A stretch of 64,000 nt of DNA from Acidiferrum sp963764675 (GCA_963764675.1 CAVXTQ010000007.1:868001-932000); one strand, 5' to 3'; counted from the stretch's first letter, positions 35,148 to 45,352 are shown. The notes: generated by a model not told the origin, from the sequence alone. Numbers and translations: made by a program.

Positions 35148-36101
35148 ATGACACGCCGATTCATGATCCTGGCCGCCACCATGGGTCTACTTCTGCCCGC
35201 TGCGTCGCGCGCGCAGGACGTGCTGAAGCCAGCGCCGGTAGCCGTGAGCCTTCCATGGCGGATCAATTGCCGTGAGCTTTCAAGCGTGCCGATGACAGCG
35301 GACGCCATGCAGCAGCTTCCCCTGAAGCTGGTGGCTACGCTGAACTGCGGAGACGGTATCGCGGTGCTGTCGGAGACCGAAGGCTACACGATGAGCGTAC
35401 GCACGGCCGACGGCAAAACGGGATATGTGGCGTCGATGTATGTGATGAAGGCGCCGCCGGCAAGACCCGCCCCGCGCGTGGAGCCTACGTCGGCCTCAAC
35501 GAACAACTACGGTGTGGCGCGATGGCGGCCGGGCGCTAAGGGCTGCGATCAATTCACTAAGGACGGCGCGGTGGTGAAATCGCTGACGATAAACGGCGTG
35601 ACCGTGCAAGTATCGTTGCAGGATGCGGCCTCAAAGTTGCGCGCCAACGTGGCCATCGGGAACTTCAGCACATTGTACGTCTACGTCAATCCGATGGGCA
35701 TCACCTTGGAAAGCGCAGGAGCGCACGCGAAGTCGCTCGCCAACCGCGATCCCGCGCAACTGGCAAGGGAAACACAACGAGCTGCCACCAGCGGCGGTAC
35801 AGTAAGCGCCCAGTTCAAGGAATCTGACTTCTCTCCTGTCTTCGCGCCGGTTTACGCCGTGCAGCGCCAGTCGGTCGAGGACCTCACGCGGCCTGCCGTC
35901 AAGCAAACGGCCATCGTGCCGGACCAGTTCAGCGCGGCGGCTCTCAAGAAGGGTTCCGTGCGGCCCGATGGCAGAACCTGGGGCGCGGTATGGTTCGAGC
36001 GTGACACGGATCCCGGGCAATACTTGATGCGCGTTCCAATCGACAATCAGATGTTCGAGTTCCCGCTTTCCCTCGATCCGTCCCTTGCCTTGAATCAATA
36101 G
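35148..36101 (+). CDS. Secreted SH3-like-domain protein of unknown function
   Basis: The 317-residue protein has a signal peptide (FMILAATMGLLLPAASRAQ), then an SH3b-like stretch (LNCGDGIAVLSETEGYTMSVRT and GKTGYVASMYV), a linker with APRVEPTSAS, and a C-terminal part with WRPGAKGCDQFTKDG that I do not recognise. Bacterial SH3 domains often bind cell-wall peptides. The ATG at 35148 starts the signal peptide. There is no clear partner gene. Confidence 0.6.
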   Translation: MTRRFMILAATMGLLLPAASRAQDVLKPAPVAVSLPWRINCRELSSVPMTADAMQQLPLKLVATLNCGDGIAVLSETEGYTMSVRTADGKTGYVASMYVMKAPPARPAPRVEPTSASTNNYGVARWRPGAKGCDQFTKDGAVVKSLTINGVTVQVSLQDAASKLRANVAIGNFSTLYVYVNPMGITLESAGAHAKSLANRDPAQLARETQRAATSGGTVSAQFKESDFSPVFAPVYAVQRQSVEDLTRPAVKQTAIVPDQFSAAALKKGSVRPDGRTWGAVWFERDTDPGQYLMRVPIDNQMFEFPLSLDPSLALNQ

Positions 36102-36236
36102 TGAGCGCGCAGCATGCGTGCCGCACTCATCCAGCCAACACGAATTCCCTCGCCTCCACGATCGCAGCTACTCGCTTTCGCGTGATCTCCGTCGTGCACT
36201 GATTGCATCCATCCGGCGCAGTGGGTTCGTGTGATG

Positions 36237-36242
36237 TAGAAT
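36237..36242 (+). promoter_or_regulatory. TAGAAT -10 element before hyuA
   Basis: TAGAAT ends nine bases before the ATG at 36252, and the spacer CGGCGGCTC has no Shine-Dalgarno sequence. It would give a leaderless or nearly leaderless transcript. Confidence 0.4.
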
Positions 36243-36251
36243 CGGCGGCTC

Positions 36252-38307
36252 ATGCGCATTGCGATCGACACGGGGGGAACCTTCACGGACTGCGTGTTCG
36301 TGCGCGACGGGAAGCTGGAGATCGTGAAGGTCGTATCGCGACGAGCGGCGCCCGAAGAAGCGATTGCCGAGGCGGTTCGCGAAGTTCTACGGCGGCTTGG
36401 CTCGGCTCGCGAGGTAGGCCAACTTGATTTGGTGTGCGGCACGACCGTCGGAACCAATGCATTGCTCGAGCGGCGCGGCGGGCGTGTGGCACTGGTTACA
36501 ACGGCTGGGTTTGAGGACGTGTTGGAGATTGGCCGACAGGCGCGGCCGAAGCTTTACGACTTCTTCGTCGAAAAGCCGGAGCCGCTGGTTCCGGCCCGGG
36601 CACGCATTGGCGCCAATGAGCGGCTTGCGTGGGATGGCGCGGTCCTTGAGCCACTAACCGACGCCGAGATTCGGCGTGTGTTGCGTGCCGTGCGCCGCGA
36701 GCGTCCTGACGCCGTCGCAGTGTGCTTCCTGTTTTGCTTCCGGAACGCGAATCACGAGAAGCGAGTCGCGGCGGCGCTGAGACGCCAAGGGTATTTGGTA
36801 TCGGTCTCGCACGAAATTCTGCCGGAGTTTCGCGAATACGAGCGCACCTCCACTACGGTGATCAACGCGTATCTGGCACCGGTGATGAGCCGATATCTCA
36901 GCGGCGCCCAGGAGCACATACGCGCGGTTTGGTCCGCCAGGAATACGCCACGTAAGGCCGCAAGCGTCCGCGTGCACGTGATGCAGTCCAACGGTGGAAT
37001 CATCTCGGCGGAGAAAGCGGCGCGCGCGCCGATGACGACGATATTGTCGGGGCCGGCGGGAGGCGTGACAGGCGCTGCGTACGCTGCGGAACTCGCCGGA
37101 ATCGATAAGGTGATCACGTTCGACATGGGCGGAACGTCGACTGACGTAGCACTGCTTTCCGGGGAGTTGCGCACGACGAGCGAGTCCATCGTGGCGGGAA
37201 TGCCAGTGGCTGTGCCAATGCTGGAGATTCACACCGTTGGCGCGGGAGGCGGCTCGATCGCGCGATTCGATCGCGGCGGAGCTCTTCGCGTCGGACCGGA
37301 GAGCGCAGGAGCCGTGCCGGGCCCGGTCTGTTATGGGCGCGGCGACAAGCCGACGGTGACGGACGCTCACGCGGTGCTGGGGCACTTCGGAGATAAGGGA
37401 TTGCTCGGCGGAGGGTTCGCGCTCGACGTACCGCGTGCGCGCAGCGCAATTCGAGAAACTGCGCGGGAAGTTTCGCACCATGGAGGAGTTTGCCGGGGGA
37501 ATTCTAGCCGTCGCGGACGCCGTCATGGAGAAAGCCATCCGCGTGATTTCGGTGGAGCGCGGCCACGACCCGCGCGAGTACACCTTGGTGGCGTTTGGTG
37601 GAGCAGGAGGCCTCCACGCGTGCGCGCTGGCGGCCGCGTTGGAGATGCGGGGTGTTCTGCTGCCCATGTTTCCCGGCGGATTGTCCGCGCTCGGGATTCT
37701 GCGGGCGGACGTGGTGAGAGAGTTTTCGCGCACGGTGCTGCTTGCGATCGACGCGGCCGGACATACCACTGAAACGCTCCGCAAGCTGTTCCGCCCGCTT
37801 GAGGAAGACGGAAAATGCGCGCTGCGAAAAGAGGACTTTCCAGCATCCAGGATTCGGATCGAGCACCGGCTGGACATGCGCTACTCGGGACAAGCGTATG
37901 AATTGAGCATCCCGGCAGTCGGGGATTTTGTGGCGGCGTTTCACCGGGCACACGAGCAGCGCTATGGGTATCACGATGCACGGCGTGCCGTGGAGATCGT
38001 GAATTTGCGTTGCCGAGCAACAGGGATCACGGACAAGCCCAGTCTGAAGAAGATTGCCCGAGCAGCAAAAGGCGCGCGAGCACCCAGAACCGTCTCCTTG
38101 CGCTGCGTATTCGACGGAAAAGCGCAGAACGCTCGCTTGATCGATCGAGAAGAATTGCGAGCCGGAGATCGCTTTTCAGGGCCGGCGGTTATCACCGAAT
38201 ACAGCGCGACGACCGTGGTGCCGGCGAGTTGGCATGGCCGCGTCGACGCCTACGGAAAGATTCTCTTGCGGCAAGCCAGGAAGGCAGGGCGCGATGCGCG
38301 AGGCTGA
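36252..38307 (+). pseudogene. hyuA: Hydantoinase/oxoprolinase subunit A (HyuA), frameshifted
   Basis: Residues from ATG 36252 show the ASKHA-type N-terminus MRIAIDTGGTFTDCVFV, then CGTTVGTNALLER, SGPAGGVTGAAYAAE and FDMGGTSTDVALL, all typical of the ATP-dependent HyuA/OplaH subunit that opens cyclic amides. The first frame loses homology after VPRARSAI. Conserved sequence resumes in the next frame with FEKLRGKFRTMEEFAGGI, RVISVERGHDPREYTLVAFG and GGLHA. An extra A in GCGCAATTC (37448-37449) explains the break, and removing it gives a protein of about 684 residues. It overlaps hyuB. The pair is either a recent pseudogene or an assembly error. Confidence 0.85.
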
Positions 38308-39950
38308 TAAAGCGAACCGCGGGGTTGATCCCACACGGCTCGAGATCTTCAAGAACGTGTTTCACTCCGTCGCGGAGGAGATGGGGGCGGCGCTGCGGCG
38401 CTCGGCGTTTTCCCCGAACATCAAGGAGCGGCGGGACTACTCGTGCGCGGTATACGACGCGAACGGCCGCGTTCTCGCGATGGGCGATCACATGCCCGTG
38501 CATTTAGGCTCGATGCCGGCGTCGGTGACGGCGGCACGCGCGGCGCTCACTCTGGAAGCCGGAGACATCGCGCTGCTGAATGATCCCTTCGCAGGCGGCA
38601 CGCATTTGCCGGACTTGACGATGGTCATGCCCGTGCATCTCGCGGGAAAGCGGCGAGCTTCGTTCTACGTCGCCAATCGCGCTCACCATGCAGACGTGGG
38701 AGGGGCGCTGGCCGGCTCGATGGGTCCGGCGCGCGAGATTTTCCAAGAAGGGCTGCGGATTCCGCCGGTGAAGATTTTCCGTCGGGGCGCGATGAGCCGT
38801 GATGTGATGGCCCTGCTGCTGGCGAATGTAAGGACACCCGCGGAGCGCGAGGGCGACTTAGCGGCTCAGATCGCGGCGTGCCAGATCGGCGATCGGCGGC
38901 TTACCGAAATTGTTGCCAAGTACGGGGAAGGCGAAGTGCAGCGTTACGGGCAGCACCTGCTCGACTACTCCGAAGCAATGATGCGGGCGGCGCTGAAGGA
39001 ACTGCGATCGGGAACGTACACCGCTGAGGATTTTCTGGATGGCGACGGTGTCGACCGACGACCCGCTGCGTATCCGCGTCAAGGTACGCATTCGGGCGGG
39101 ACTCGCCGAAGTGGACTACACAGGCTCATCGCCGCAATGCGCCGGTAACGTTAACGCCGTTGAAGCGATCGCGATCTCGGCGGTTTACTACGTTTTTCGA
39201 TGTCTCCTGGCCGAGGACGTTCCCGCAACCTCGGGCTTGCTCGGACCGATTCGCGTGTTCGCTCCGCTCGGCACAATCGTCAATGCACGGCCGCCCGCAG
39301 CGGTAGCAGGCGGCAACGTGGAGACGTCGCAGCGCATGGTAGACACGCTGCTGCGGGCGCTGGCCAAGGCTGCGCCGACTCGCATCCCAGCCGCCAGCCA
39401 AGGGACGATGAACAATCTGACGCTGGGAGGAGCCGACCCGCGTCATGGCGGGCAGCCGTTTGCCTACTACGAGACGATTGCCGGCGGTATGGGCGCGCGT
39501 CCGGGTATGGACGGCGCCTCGGCCATTCACACGCACATGACGAATTCGTGGAACACGCCCTCGGAAGTGTTTGAGCAGGTCTACCCGGTGCGCCTGCGGA
39601 AATACGCCGTCCGCCGGGGATCCGGTGGCAGCGGGCGTTACAAGGGCGGTGATGGGATTGTGCGGGAGATCGAACTGCTCACCGCCGCCCAGGTGGGCTT
39701 GCTCAGCGACCGGCGGAAGCGCGGACCCTACGGCTTGGCGGGCGGAGAAGACGGACGCCCAGGGAAGACCGTTCTTCTGCGCGGAGGGAAGGCACAAGAG
39801 CTGCCTAGCAAGTGCGCGTTTTTTGCGGAGGCGGGAACGATCCTGCGAATCGAAACGCCGGGCGGCGGCGGCTGGGGTGCTCCAAATCGAGAGAGAAAGA
39901 AAAAGGCGGGCAACCCGAAGGCTGCCCGCCGAAGGAAGGGTTCTAACTAA
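38294..39950 (+). pseudogene. hyuB: Hydantoinase/oxoprolinase subunit B (HyuB), frameshifted
   Basis: The start at ATG 38294 (MREADKANRGVDPTRLEIF) overlaps the hyuA end by 14 bases. The first frame carries RRSAFSPNIKERRDYSCAVY, LLNDPFAGGTHLPDLTMV and ANRAHHADVGG, the HyuB signature. Homology leaves this frame after FLDGDGV and continues in the next with DPLRIRVKVRIRAGLAEVDY, GNVETSQRMVD and GGGGWGAP at the C-terminus. One extra base near 39050-39055 (GACCGAC) accounts for it. The complete protein would have about 551 residues. With HyuA it would form an ATP-dependent hydrolase of hydantoins, 5-oxoproline or related lactams; the substrate cannot be told. Confidence 0.85.
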
Positions 39951-39952
39951 GG

Positions 39953-40474
39953 CTACTCAAATTTTTCGGTCATGATCGGGAACGTCAGCTTGGCCTTGGC
40001 GAGGGATTTCACTACGACGGCTTCGGCGCTCTCCGCGGTGGTATTGCGCGCAGTGGCCATTTCACTGACCAGCAGGTACTTGGCGCGTTCGAGCATTTTC
40101 TTTTCGCGGAAGGAAAGCGGCTTGCTGCGGCTGAGGGAAACCAGGCTCTTGAGGACCACTGCGACTTCCAGGAGAGAACCGGTGCGCATGCGCTCCGAGT
40201 TTTCTTTGAAGCGGTGCTTCCAATCGTGATGGGAGTTCAGCTTGCCATGTTCCAGGAACCCCAACACTTTGGTGGCGTCGTTGGAGCGAATCACCGACCG
40301 AAGGCCGACTATATCGGCGTTTGACTGCGGCACCATAACGCGCAACCCGCTCGAAACGATACGAATCATGAAATAGCGTTCGGTTCTACCGTTTAAGACC
40401 CCGTAGCTAATCTGCTCTACAAGTCCTACACCGTGGTTCGGATAGACGACCTTGTCGCCGATTTTGTATTCCAT
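39953..40474 (-). CDS. carD: CarD-family transcriptional regulator
   Basis: This 173-residue protein begins MEYKIGDKVVYPNHGVGLVE, the RNA-polymerase-interacting domain of CarD/CdnL/TRCF, and has a helical C-terminal DNA-binding part with SLSRSKPLSFREKKMLERAK. CarD proteins bind the RNAP beta subunit and stabilise open promoter complexes, notably at rRNA promoters. It is convergent with hyuB with two bases between the stops. A promoter is visible upstream. Confidence 0.93.
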   Translation of the reverse strand: MEYKIGDKVVYPNHGVGLVEQISYGVLNGRTERYFMIRIVSSGLRVMVPQSNADIVGLRSVIRSNDATKVLGFLEHGKLNSHHDWKHRFKENSERMRTGSLLEVAVVLKSLVSLSRSKPLSFREKKMLERAKYLLVSEMATARNTTAESAEAVVVKSLAKAKLTFPIMTEKFE

Positions 40475-40508
40475 ATCTTTAGGTTGCCCCCCTAGGCATG
40501 CAGGATTT

Positions 40509-40538
40509 ACTGTACGGCATTTGTGTTTGAAGAGTCAA
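40509..40538 (-). promoter_or_regulatory. Candidate promoter of carD
   Basis: On the minus strand TTGACT (40538-40533) and TACAGT (40514-40509) lie 18 bases apart, which would place the start of transcription about 28 bases before the carD ATG. The remainder of 40539-40745 holds no gene. Confidence 0.5.
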
Positions 40539-40745
40539 GATATATGCAGTGGAATCAGGGGCTTAGGGAAGGACAGTTACTAATTTGGCAAGCAAATTGC
40601 TCTACGATTCTCGTCCACCACTACTGTGCGGTTATTGGCCGCTCCGTCCGCTCCTCGGCCTCTATGGAACCGTAAGCCTCGTTCCTCCCTGTGCTGGCAA
40701 CCGTAATTGCTTGTATCGTTTACGCGGAATTACCGCGCTCTAGGG

Positions 40746-40751
40746 TAGAAT
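40746..40751 (+). promoter_or_regulatory. TAGAAT -10 element before tsaB
   Basis: TAGAAT ends six bases before the GTG start at 40758, with no ribosome site between. This is the clearest leaderless arrangement in the window. Confidence 0.45.
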
Positions 40752-40757
40752 CGGCGC

Positions 40758-41477
40758 GTGTTTCTCCTTGCTCTCGATACGTGCGACTCGCGAGGTAGCG
40801 TCGCGGTGTTGCGCGACGACCAGGCCCTTCACACGGTGGCCCACGATACCGCGCAGGATTATTCGTCCTGGCTGCTGCCTGCGGTCCAACGGGCGCTGCA
40901 AACGGCTGGAGTCGCGCTAAGCGATGTACATGCTTATGCGGTAGCTGCGGGGCCAGGTTCCTTCACCGGCGTGCGGGTGGGGCTGACGACCACAAAAGCC
41001 TGGGCGGAGGTCTACGGACGCGGCATCGCGGCAGTGTCGCGATTGGAAGCGTTGGCCGCGCAGGCAACCGGCGCGGAACCCTACGTGGCGGCGTTTGCGG
41101 ATGCGCGGCGCGGTCAGGTGTTCGGGGCGATGTACCGCCGCGGTGGCACTCTGGAGCGCATTGGCGAGGAAATGCTGATCGCGCCGGAAAAGTTCATCGC
41201 ATGGGTCGCCGAGAGCGTCGGTGCGGACCCAATTCAATGGATTTCCGCGGAGCCCACTCAGCTGACCGAAACGGAACCTTGGGCGGCCCGTCGAAGCAAG
41301 GGGGAAAGTGTGCAAGCGGCCTCTTCCCTATTAGCTCCGGTGATCGGGCGGCTGGGATATCGGCTTGCGATCGAGAATCGACTGACGGACGCTGTGGCTT
41401 TGGATGCGAACTACCTTCGGCGGTCGGATGCAGAAGCGTCTTGGACGGACAGCCCGAGGCGTGAGTCGAAGCAATAG
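40758..41477 (+). CDS. tsaB: tRNA threonylcarbamoyladenosine protein TsaB
   Basis: This 239-residue protein has the ASKHA fold of TsaB: FLLALDTCDSRGSVAVL at the N-terminus, then AVAAGPGSFTGVRVGLTTTKAWA, the most conserved stretch. TsaB forms a complex with TsaD and TsaE that makes t6A37 in ANN-decoding tRNAs. The GTG at 40758 is the only start in line with the conserved N-terminus. tsaD lies 18 kb further on. It is followed by a DUF885 gene and a rimI-like gene, reminiscent of the usual tsaB-rimI pair. Confidence 0.92.
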   Translation: MFLLALDTCDSRGSVAVLRDDQALHTVAHDTAQDYSSWLLPAVQRALQTAGVALSDVHAYAVAAGPGSFTGVRVGLTTTKAWAEVYGRGIAAVSRLEALAAQATGAEPYVAAFADARRGQVFGAMYRRGGTLERIGEEMLIAPEKFIAWVAESVGADPIQWISAEPTQLTETEPWAARRSKGESVQAASSLLAPVIGRLGYRLAIENRLTDAVALDANYLRRSDAEASWTDSPRRESKQ

Positions 41478-41488
41478 GTTAGACCGAT

Positions 41489-43408
41489 ATGCCAAGCCGC
41501 TCGGCCGGACGGCTTCTGTGTGCCGCGCTCGTTAGGAGACTGCCTGTGATCGGACGACTTCTCGCGGTTCTACTGCTGGCGACCGCGTGCGTTGGACCGG
41601 CTTACGTCGCCGTCCGTGGCGGTGTGACCCATGCCGCCAAGCAAGACGCCGCAGCCAAGGGCCCCGTGTCCCCTACAGGTGCCGCAAACAAAGCCTGGAT
41701 CGCCCGCAGCAACGAATTCGCGAAGTTGCTTGACGACATCAGCAACAAGCACACACCGGAAGGCGCGTCCGCAGATAACCTCCCTCAATACGACGAGCTG
41801 ATTTCGATTGCCACGCACGAGGACGACGTCGCGGAAACCTCAGAGAACCGCGCCGCGCTGGCAACGCTTCGGGAACAGCTTCCGAACGAGCAAGACAAGT
41901 ACGTCCGGCAAGACCTGGAAATCATGATTCAGGCCACGGACCTTGCTTTGAAGCGGCACGGCTTCCTTGAGGACCACTTTGTTCCCTTTCTTAATGCCAG
42001 TGGCGCCGTGTTTCAGGGGCTGCGGGTTCTGCTGGACGATCAGGTGGCGCCGAGGCGGCGTCCGGCGGCGGTGGTCCGATTGCGCAAGTACACCGGCCTC
42101 GAACCGGCGGGCTCTACGCCATTCACGGAGCAGTTCAAGACGCTGACGCAACGCCAATTGGCCAAGCCTAACATGATTTACCCATCAAAGGCCTCGGTCG
42201 AGACAGGGCTTTCCCGCAACCAGCTCTACGTCGACGGCATCGCCTCTCTCTTCAAACAGTACGGCTTACAGGGATGGGAAGAGCCCTACGCAAGGCTCAA
42301 GTCTCAGCTTGCGGACTATGACCAATGGGTGAGGACCGAAATCCTGCCGAAAGCCCGCGCGGACTTTCGCGAGCCGCCGGAGCTGTACGCGTTAAATCTA
42401 GCGGGCTACGGGATCGATATCCCTCCGGCTGAGCTCGCCACAATGGCGCACAAGGCGTTCACCGAATACCAGGCCGAGATGCAGACCATTGCGGCACAAA
42501 TCGCGAAGCAACGTGGCTGGCCGAGCAGCGACTATCGCGACGTGATCAAAAAACTGAAAGAGAGCCAGCTTGTCGGCGACGCCATCCTCCCCTTCTATCA
42601 GCAGCGCTTGAAGGAGATCGAAGCAATCATTGCGAAGGAACACTTGGTGACCCTGCCGGACCGGCCCGCCCGCATTCGCATCGGCTCACCGGCAGAGAGC
42701 GCGCAGCAGCCCGCGCCGCACATGATTCCACCACCGCTCTTGAACAACACGGGGCAGCAAGGCGAGTTCGTGCTGCCGTTGAACATGCCTGCGGCCGCGG
42801 GCACCGCGAAGAGCGAAAAGGTGGATGACTATACGTTCGATGCCGCTTCGTGGACCCTGATCGCGCACGAGGCCCGCCCGGGTCACGAGTTGCAGTTCGA
42901 CTCCATGGTCGAACTGGGCGTTTCGCTAGCCCGATCCCGCTACGCCTTCAACAGCACCAACGTCGAGGGATGGGGACTCTATTCCGAATACATCACGAAA
43001 CCCTACATGCCGCTAGAAGGACAGCTCATTTCACTCCAGTTCCGCTTGCTCCGCGCCGCCAGGGCGTTTCTCGATCCTGAACTGCAAGCCGGCAAGGTGC
43101 AGCCCGTGGACGCGATGAAAGTCCTCACCCAGGACGCAGTCTTCTCGGTGCCCTTCGCGAACCAGGAGGTTGAGAGGTATACGTTCCGCTCGCCAGGCCA
43201 GGCAAATTCTTACTTCTACGGATACACAAAGCTCCTGCAGCTCCGGAAAGATACCCAGGCCACGCTGGGTCCGAAGTTCGACCAGCAGAAATTCCACGAT
43301 TTCATTCTTTCTCAGGGACTGCTCTCTCCGGACCTGATGCGGAAAGCCGTCACGCAAGACTTCATCCCCTCGCAGCAGGGCGGTGGCCCATCCAAAACCA
43401 GCCGTTGA
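41489..43408 (+). CDS. DUF885-family secreted protein, putative metallohydrolase
   Basis: The 639-residue protein has an N-terminal signal (VIGRLLAVLLLATACVGPAYVAV), perhaps a lipoprotein although the lipobox is imperfect. The body matches DUF885, including SRNQLYVDGIASLF, ALNLAGYGIDIPPAEL and the best-conserved block LIAHEARPGHELQFDSM with a histidine-glutamate pattern that looks metal-binding, then NVEGWGLYSEY. The family is thought to include carboxypeptidase-like enzymes, but activity is not proven. It lies 11 bases after tsaB and five bases before rimI, so it is probably in one operon. Confidence 0.8.
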   Translation: MPSRSAGRLLCAALVRRLPVIGRLLAVLLLATACVGPAYVAVRGGVTHAAKQDAAAKGPVSPTGAANKAWIARSNEFAKLLDDISNKHTPEGASADNLPQYDELISIATHEDDVAETSENRAALATLREQLPNEQDKYVRQDLEIMIQATDLALKRHGFLEDHFVPFLNASGAVFQGLRVLLDDQVAPRRRPAAVVRLRKYTGLEPAGSTPFTEQFKTLTQRQLAKPNMIYPSKASVETGLSRNQLYVDGIASLFKQYGLQGWEEPYARLKSQLADYDQWVRTEILPKARADFREPPELYALNLAGYGIDIPPAELATMAHKAFTEYQAEMQTIAAQIAKQRGWPSSDYRDVIKKLKESQLVGDAILPFYQQRLKEIEAIIAKEHLVTLPDRPARIRIGSPAESAQQPAPHMIPPPLLNNTGQQGEFVLPLNMPAAAGTAKSEKVDDYTFDAASWTLIAHEARPGHELQFDSMVELGVSLARSRYAFNSTNVEGWGLYSEYITKPYMPLEGQLISLQFRLLRAARAFLDPELQAGKVQPVDAMKVLTQDAVFSVPFANQEVERYTFRSPGQANSYFYGYTKLLQLRKDTQATLGPKFDQQKFHDFILSQGLLSPDLMRKAVTQDFIPSQQGGGPSKTSR

Positions 43409-43412
43409 AGGT

Positions 43413-43904
43413 ATGCAACAGACTCGGCCCAAACCGATGAAACCAGAGACTGCTGCTCCAAAAGGCTCGGTGCGAACGTTTGAACCGCGCGACGCGAAAG
43501 CCATCGAGCAGATCGTTGAAAAATGCCCAGAAGCAGCTGCCTGGCCGCCTGAGAGCTATCGAGATCTCGACCGGCGTGGCCAATCAGCTTGGGTCGTCGA
43601 GGTCGACGGCTCGGTTTGTGGATTCCTGGTGGCGCGCACCGTGACGGACCAGGGCGAGATCTTGAATCTCGCCGTCGATCCGGCCACTAGGCGCACGGGA
43701 AATGCCACCGGCTTGTTGCAGCGTGCCATCGCCGAATTTCAGCGGCGGGGTATCACGGACGTGTTCCTGGAAGTCCGCGAATCAAACTCCGCCGGCATCT
43801 CTTTCTACGAAAGCCGCGGCTTCGTGCGCACCGGCCAGCGGCCCGGCTACTACCAAAATCCCTCCGAGGCGGCAGTACTAATGATGGGAAAACTCACAGG
43901 CTAG
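43413..43904 (+). CDS. rimI: RimI-like GNAT N-acetyltransferase
   Basis: The 163-residue GNAT enzyme has the motif A region LNLAVDPATRRTGNATGLLQ (Q/RxxGxG/A site, here RTGNAT), the preceding VDGSVCGFLVAR strand, and ESNSAGISFYESRGFVRTGQRPGYY, the RimI-like end. It would acetylate the N-terminus of ribosomal protein S18 or another substrate. The ATG at 43413 gives a short N-terminal extension. Association with tsaB supports RimI over other GNATs, but the sequence alone does not prove it. Confidence 0.8.
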   Translation: MQQTRPKPMKPETAAPKGSVRTFEPRDAKAIEQIVEKCPEAAAWPPESYRDLDRRGQSAWVVEVDGSVCGFLVARTVTDQGEILNLAVDPATRRTGNATGLLQRAIAEFQRRGITDVFLEVRESNSAGISFYESRGFVRTGQRPGYYQNPSEAAVLMMGKLTG

Positions 43905-44005
43905 GACTAAATTCATCTAAATCCCCCCTTGACGCCACTTCGCAGTGTGTTAACTTGCGTTTATGGAGTAGCCACACCACATTCATCGGTCGTGAGGAGG
44001 AACGC

Positions 44006-44248
44006 ATGGCAACGTTGGCGCGGAGCCCTCGGGACATACTTCTCGATACAGACGCCGAGTATCAGCGTCTGGCCGAGCAGCACTCGAAATACGCAGCAGA
44101 ACTTCAGAAACTCACCGCAGCGCCCTACCTTAGTTCGGAAGACCTCCTGGAAGAAATCAAGCTAAAGAAGATGAAGTTGTACTGCAAAGATGAGATGGAG
44201 CGGATTGCCGCGCGTATTCAACGCGCGCGCGCACCTTACACGCAATAG
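44006..44248 (+). CDS. DUF465 (YdcH-like) small coiled-coil protein
   Basis: The protein of 80 residues is helical, with EYQRLAEQHSKYAAELQKL, LSSEDLLEEIKLKKMKLYCK and DEMERIAARI, the pattern of DUF465. Its function is unknown. The ATG at 44006 is preceded by GAGGAGG at five bases, the strongest ribosome site nearby, so the frame upstream of it is not used. 44249-44359 shows no gene. Confidence 0.82.
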   Translation: MATLARSPRDILLDTDAEYQRLAEQHSKYAAELQKLTAAPYLSSEDLLEEIKLKKMKLYCKDEMERIAARIQRARAPYTQ

Positions 44249-44359
44249 CGATTCGACCCGGCCCGGACATTCACCCAATATCTGACGCGACCAGCGAGTG
44301 CGCTGGCCGCACGAATGGTTTGTGTCTCTGCTGGCCGATGCTTGCCGTCGGCTTGGCCC

Positions 44360-45352
44360 TCAGTGCGTCGGGCGGCACTCGACGACTAAACGCGCCGACT
44401 GTTGCCTCCCGGTAGCTTGCACTTCCAGTCCGGCGGCGCGCGCCAGTTCGCGGAACTGCGACAGGCTTCGCTCTCGCCCTCCCACCAACACCATCATTAG
44501 CAACGATGGAGGCGGTTCGCCAGCCTCGTCGGGCGAGATCCCGCCGAGGACGACGACGCGGCCCGCCGGACGCGCGGCCTCCGCGCACCGTCGCAGAAGT
44601 GACGTGGCTTCCCTGTCGGGCCAGTCACCCAACACATTCTTGAGAAGATAGAGATCGGCGCCGGCCGGCAACCCCTCAAAGAAACTCTGGGCAATGGCGG
44701 TCACGCGGTCCGCCACGCCGGCGGTGCGAAAAGTCTCGCGGGATCGCGTAACCGTCGGGGGAAGATCAACGAGAATGCCCCGCAACCTTGGCTGGGCACG
44801 AAGTATTTCTGCAAGCAACCATCCCGTCCCTCCGCCAACATCAACCACGGTATGCACGGATTCCCAGTCGCCGTTGACAAGCACGTCAGCGTCGGGAGTG
44901 CCGTGCCCCGCAGGTCCCATCAGCGCATCGAAACTGGCGGCAACTTCCGGATTTGCGTGAAGGTCCTCCCAAAACGGACGTCCGAAGAGCTCATGGTAAG
45001 CGGGTGCGCCGGTGCGCACGGCACTCAGCAAGGTCCCCCAGGCGTAGGCCATGCGGCCGCCGATCCCAGAGAGGCCAAAAAATTCGCCGGACAAACCCAG
45101 AAGCACGCGGGCAGCTTCGTTCAGTGCGAACCGGCCGGGCGCAGGTTCCTCGAATAAGCCCTTGGCGACCAGCTGCCGCAGCACGCGGTGCAAGGAATCG
45201 CAGTCGGAGCTTGACGCTGCTGCCAGATCGTTGATCTGGACTATCCCCGCAGCGATGTGGTCGGCAATTCGCAACGTCGCAACTACGTGCACGCACCATG
45301 GCGTGCAAAGATCGGTCAGCGCCCAGATATCCGGTTGCGCTCGCTCGGACAT
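44360..45352 (-). CDS. SAM-dependent O-methyltransferase (hydroxyneurosporene-methyltransferase-like)
   Basis: The protein of 330 residues has an N-terminal winged-helix dimerisation domain (LTDLCTPWCVHVVATLRIADHI, LHRVLRQLVAKGLFEE) and a C-terminal Rossmann methyltransferase domain (TVVDVGGGTGWLLAEIL, LRGILVDLPPTV, DLYLLKNVLGDWPD), as in the Methyltransf_2 family of small-molecule O-methyltransferases. The ATG at 45352 follows GGAGGTG at about six bases. The 84-base extension upstream in frame is not used. The substrate is unknown; there is no biosynthetic cluster around it. It is divergent from psd. Confidence 0.83.
   Translation of the reverse strand: MSERAQPDIWALTDLCTPWCVHVVATLRIADHIAAGIVQINDLAAASSSDCDSLHRVLRQLVAKGLFEEPAPGRFALNEAARVLLGLSGEFFGLSGIGGRMAYAWGTLLSAVRTGAPAYHELFGRPFWEDLHANPEVAASFDALMGPAGHGTPDADVLVNGDWESVHTVVDVGGGTGWLLAEILRAQPRLRGILVDLPPTVTRSRETFRTAGVADRVTAIAQSFFEGLPAGADLYLLKNVLGDWPDREATSLLRRCAEAARPAGRVVVLGGISPDEAGEPPPSLLMMVLVGGRERSLSQFRELARAAGLEVQATGRQQSARLVVECRPTH

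Noticed and set aside
38234..38293. Upstream extension of hyuB
   Set aside because: Overlaps hyuA and is not conserved; ATG 38294 gives the usual N-terminus.
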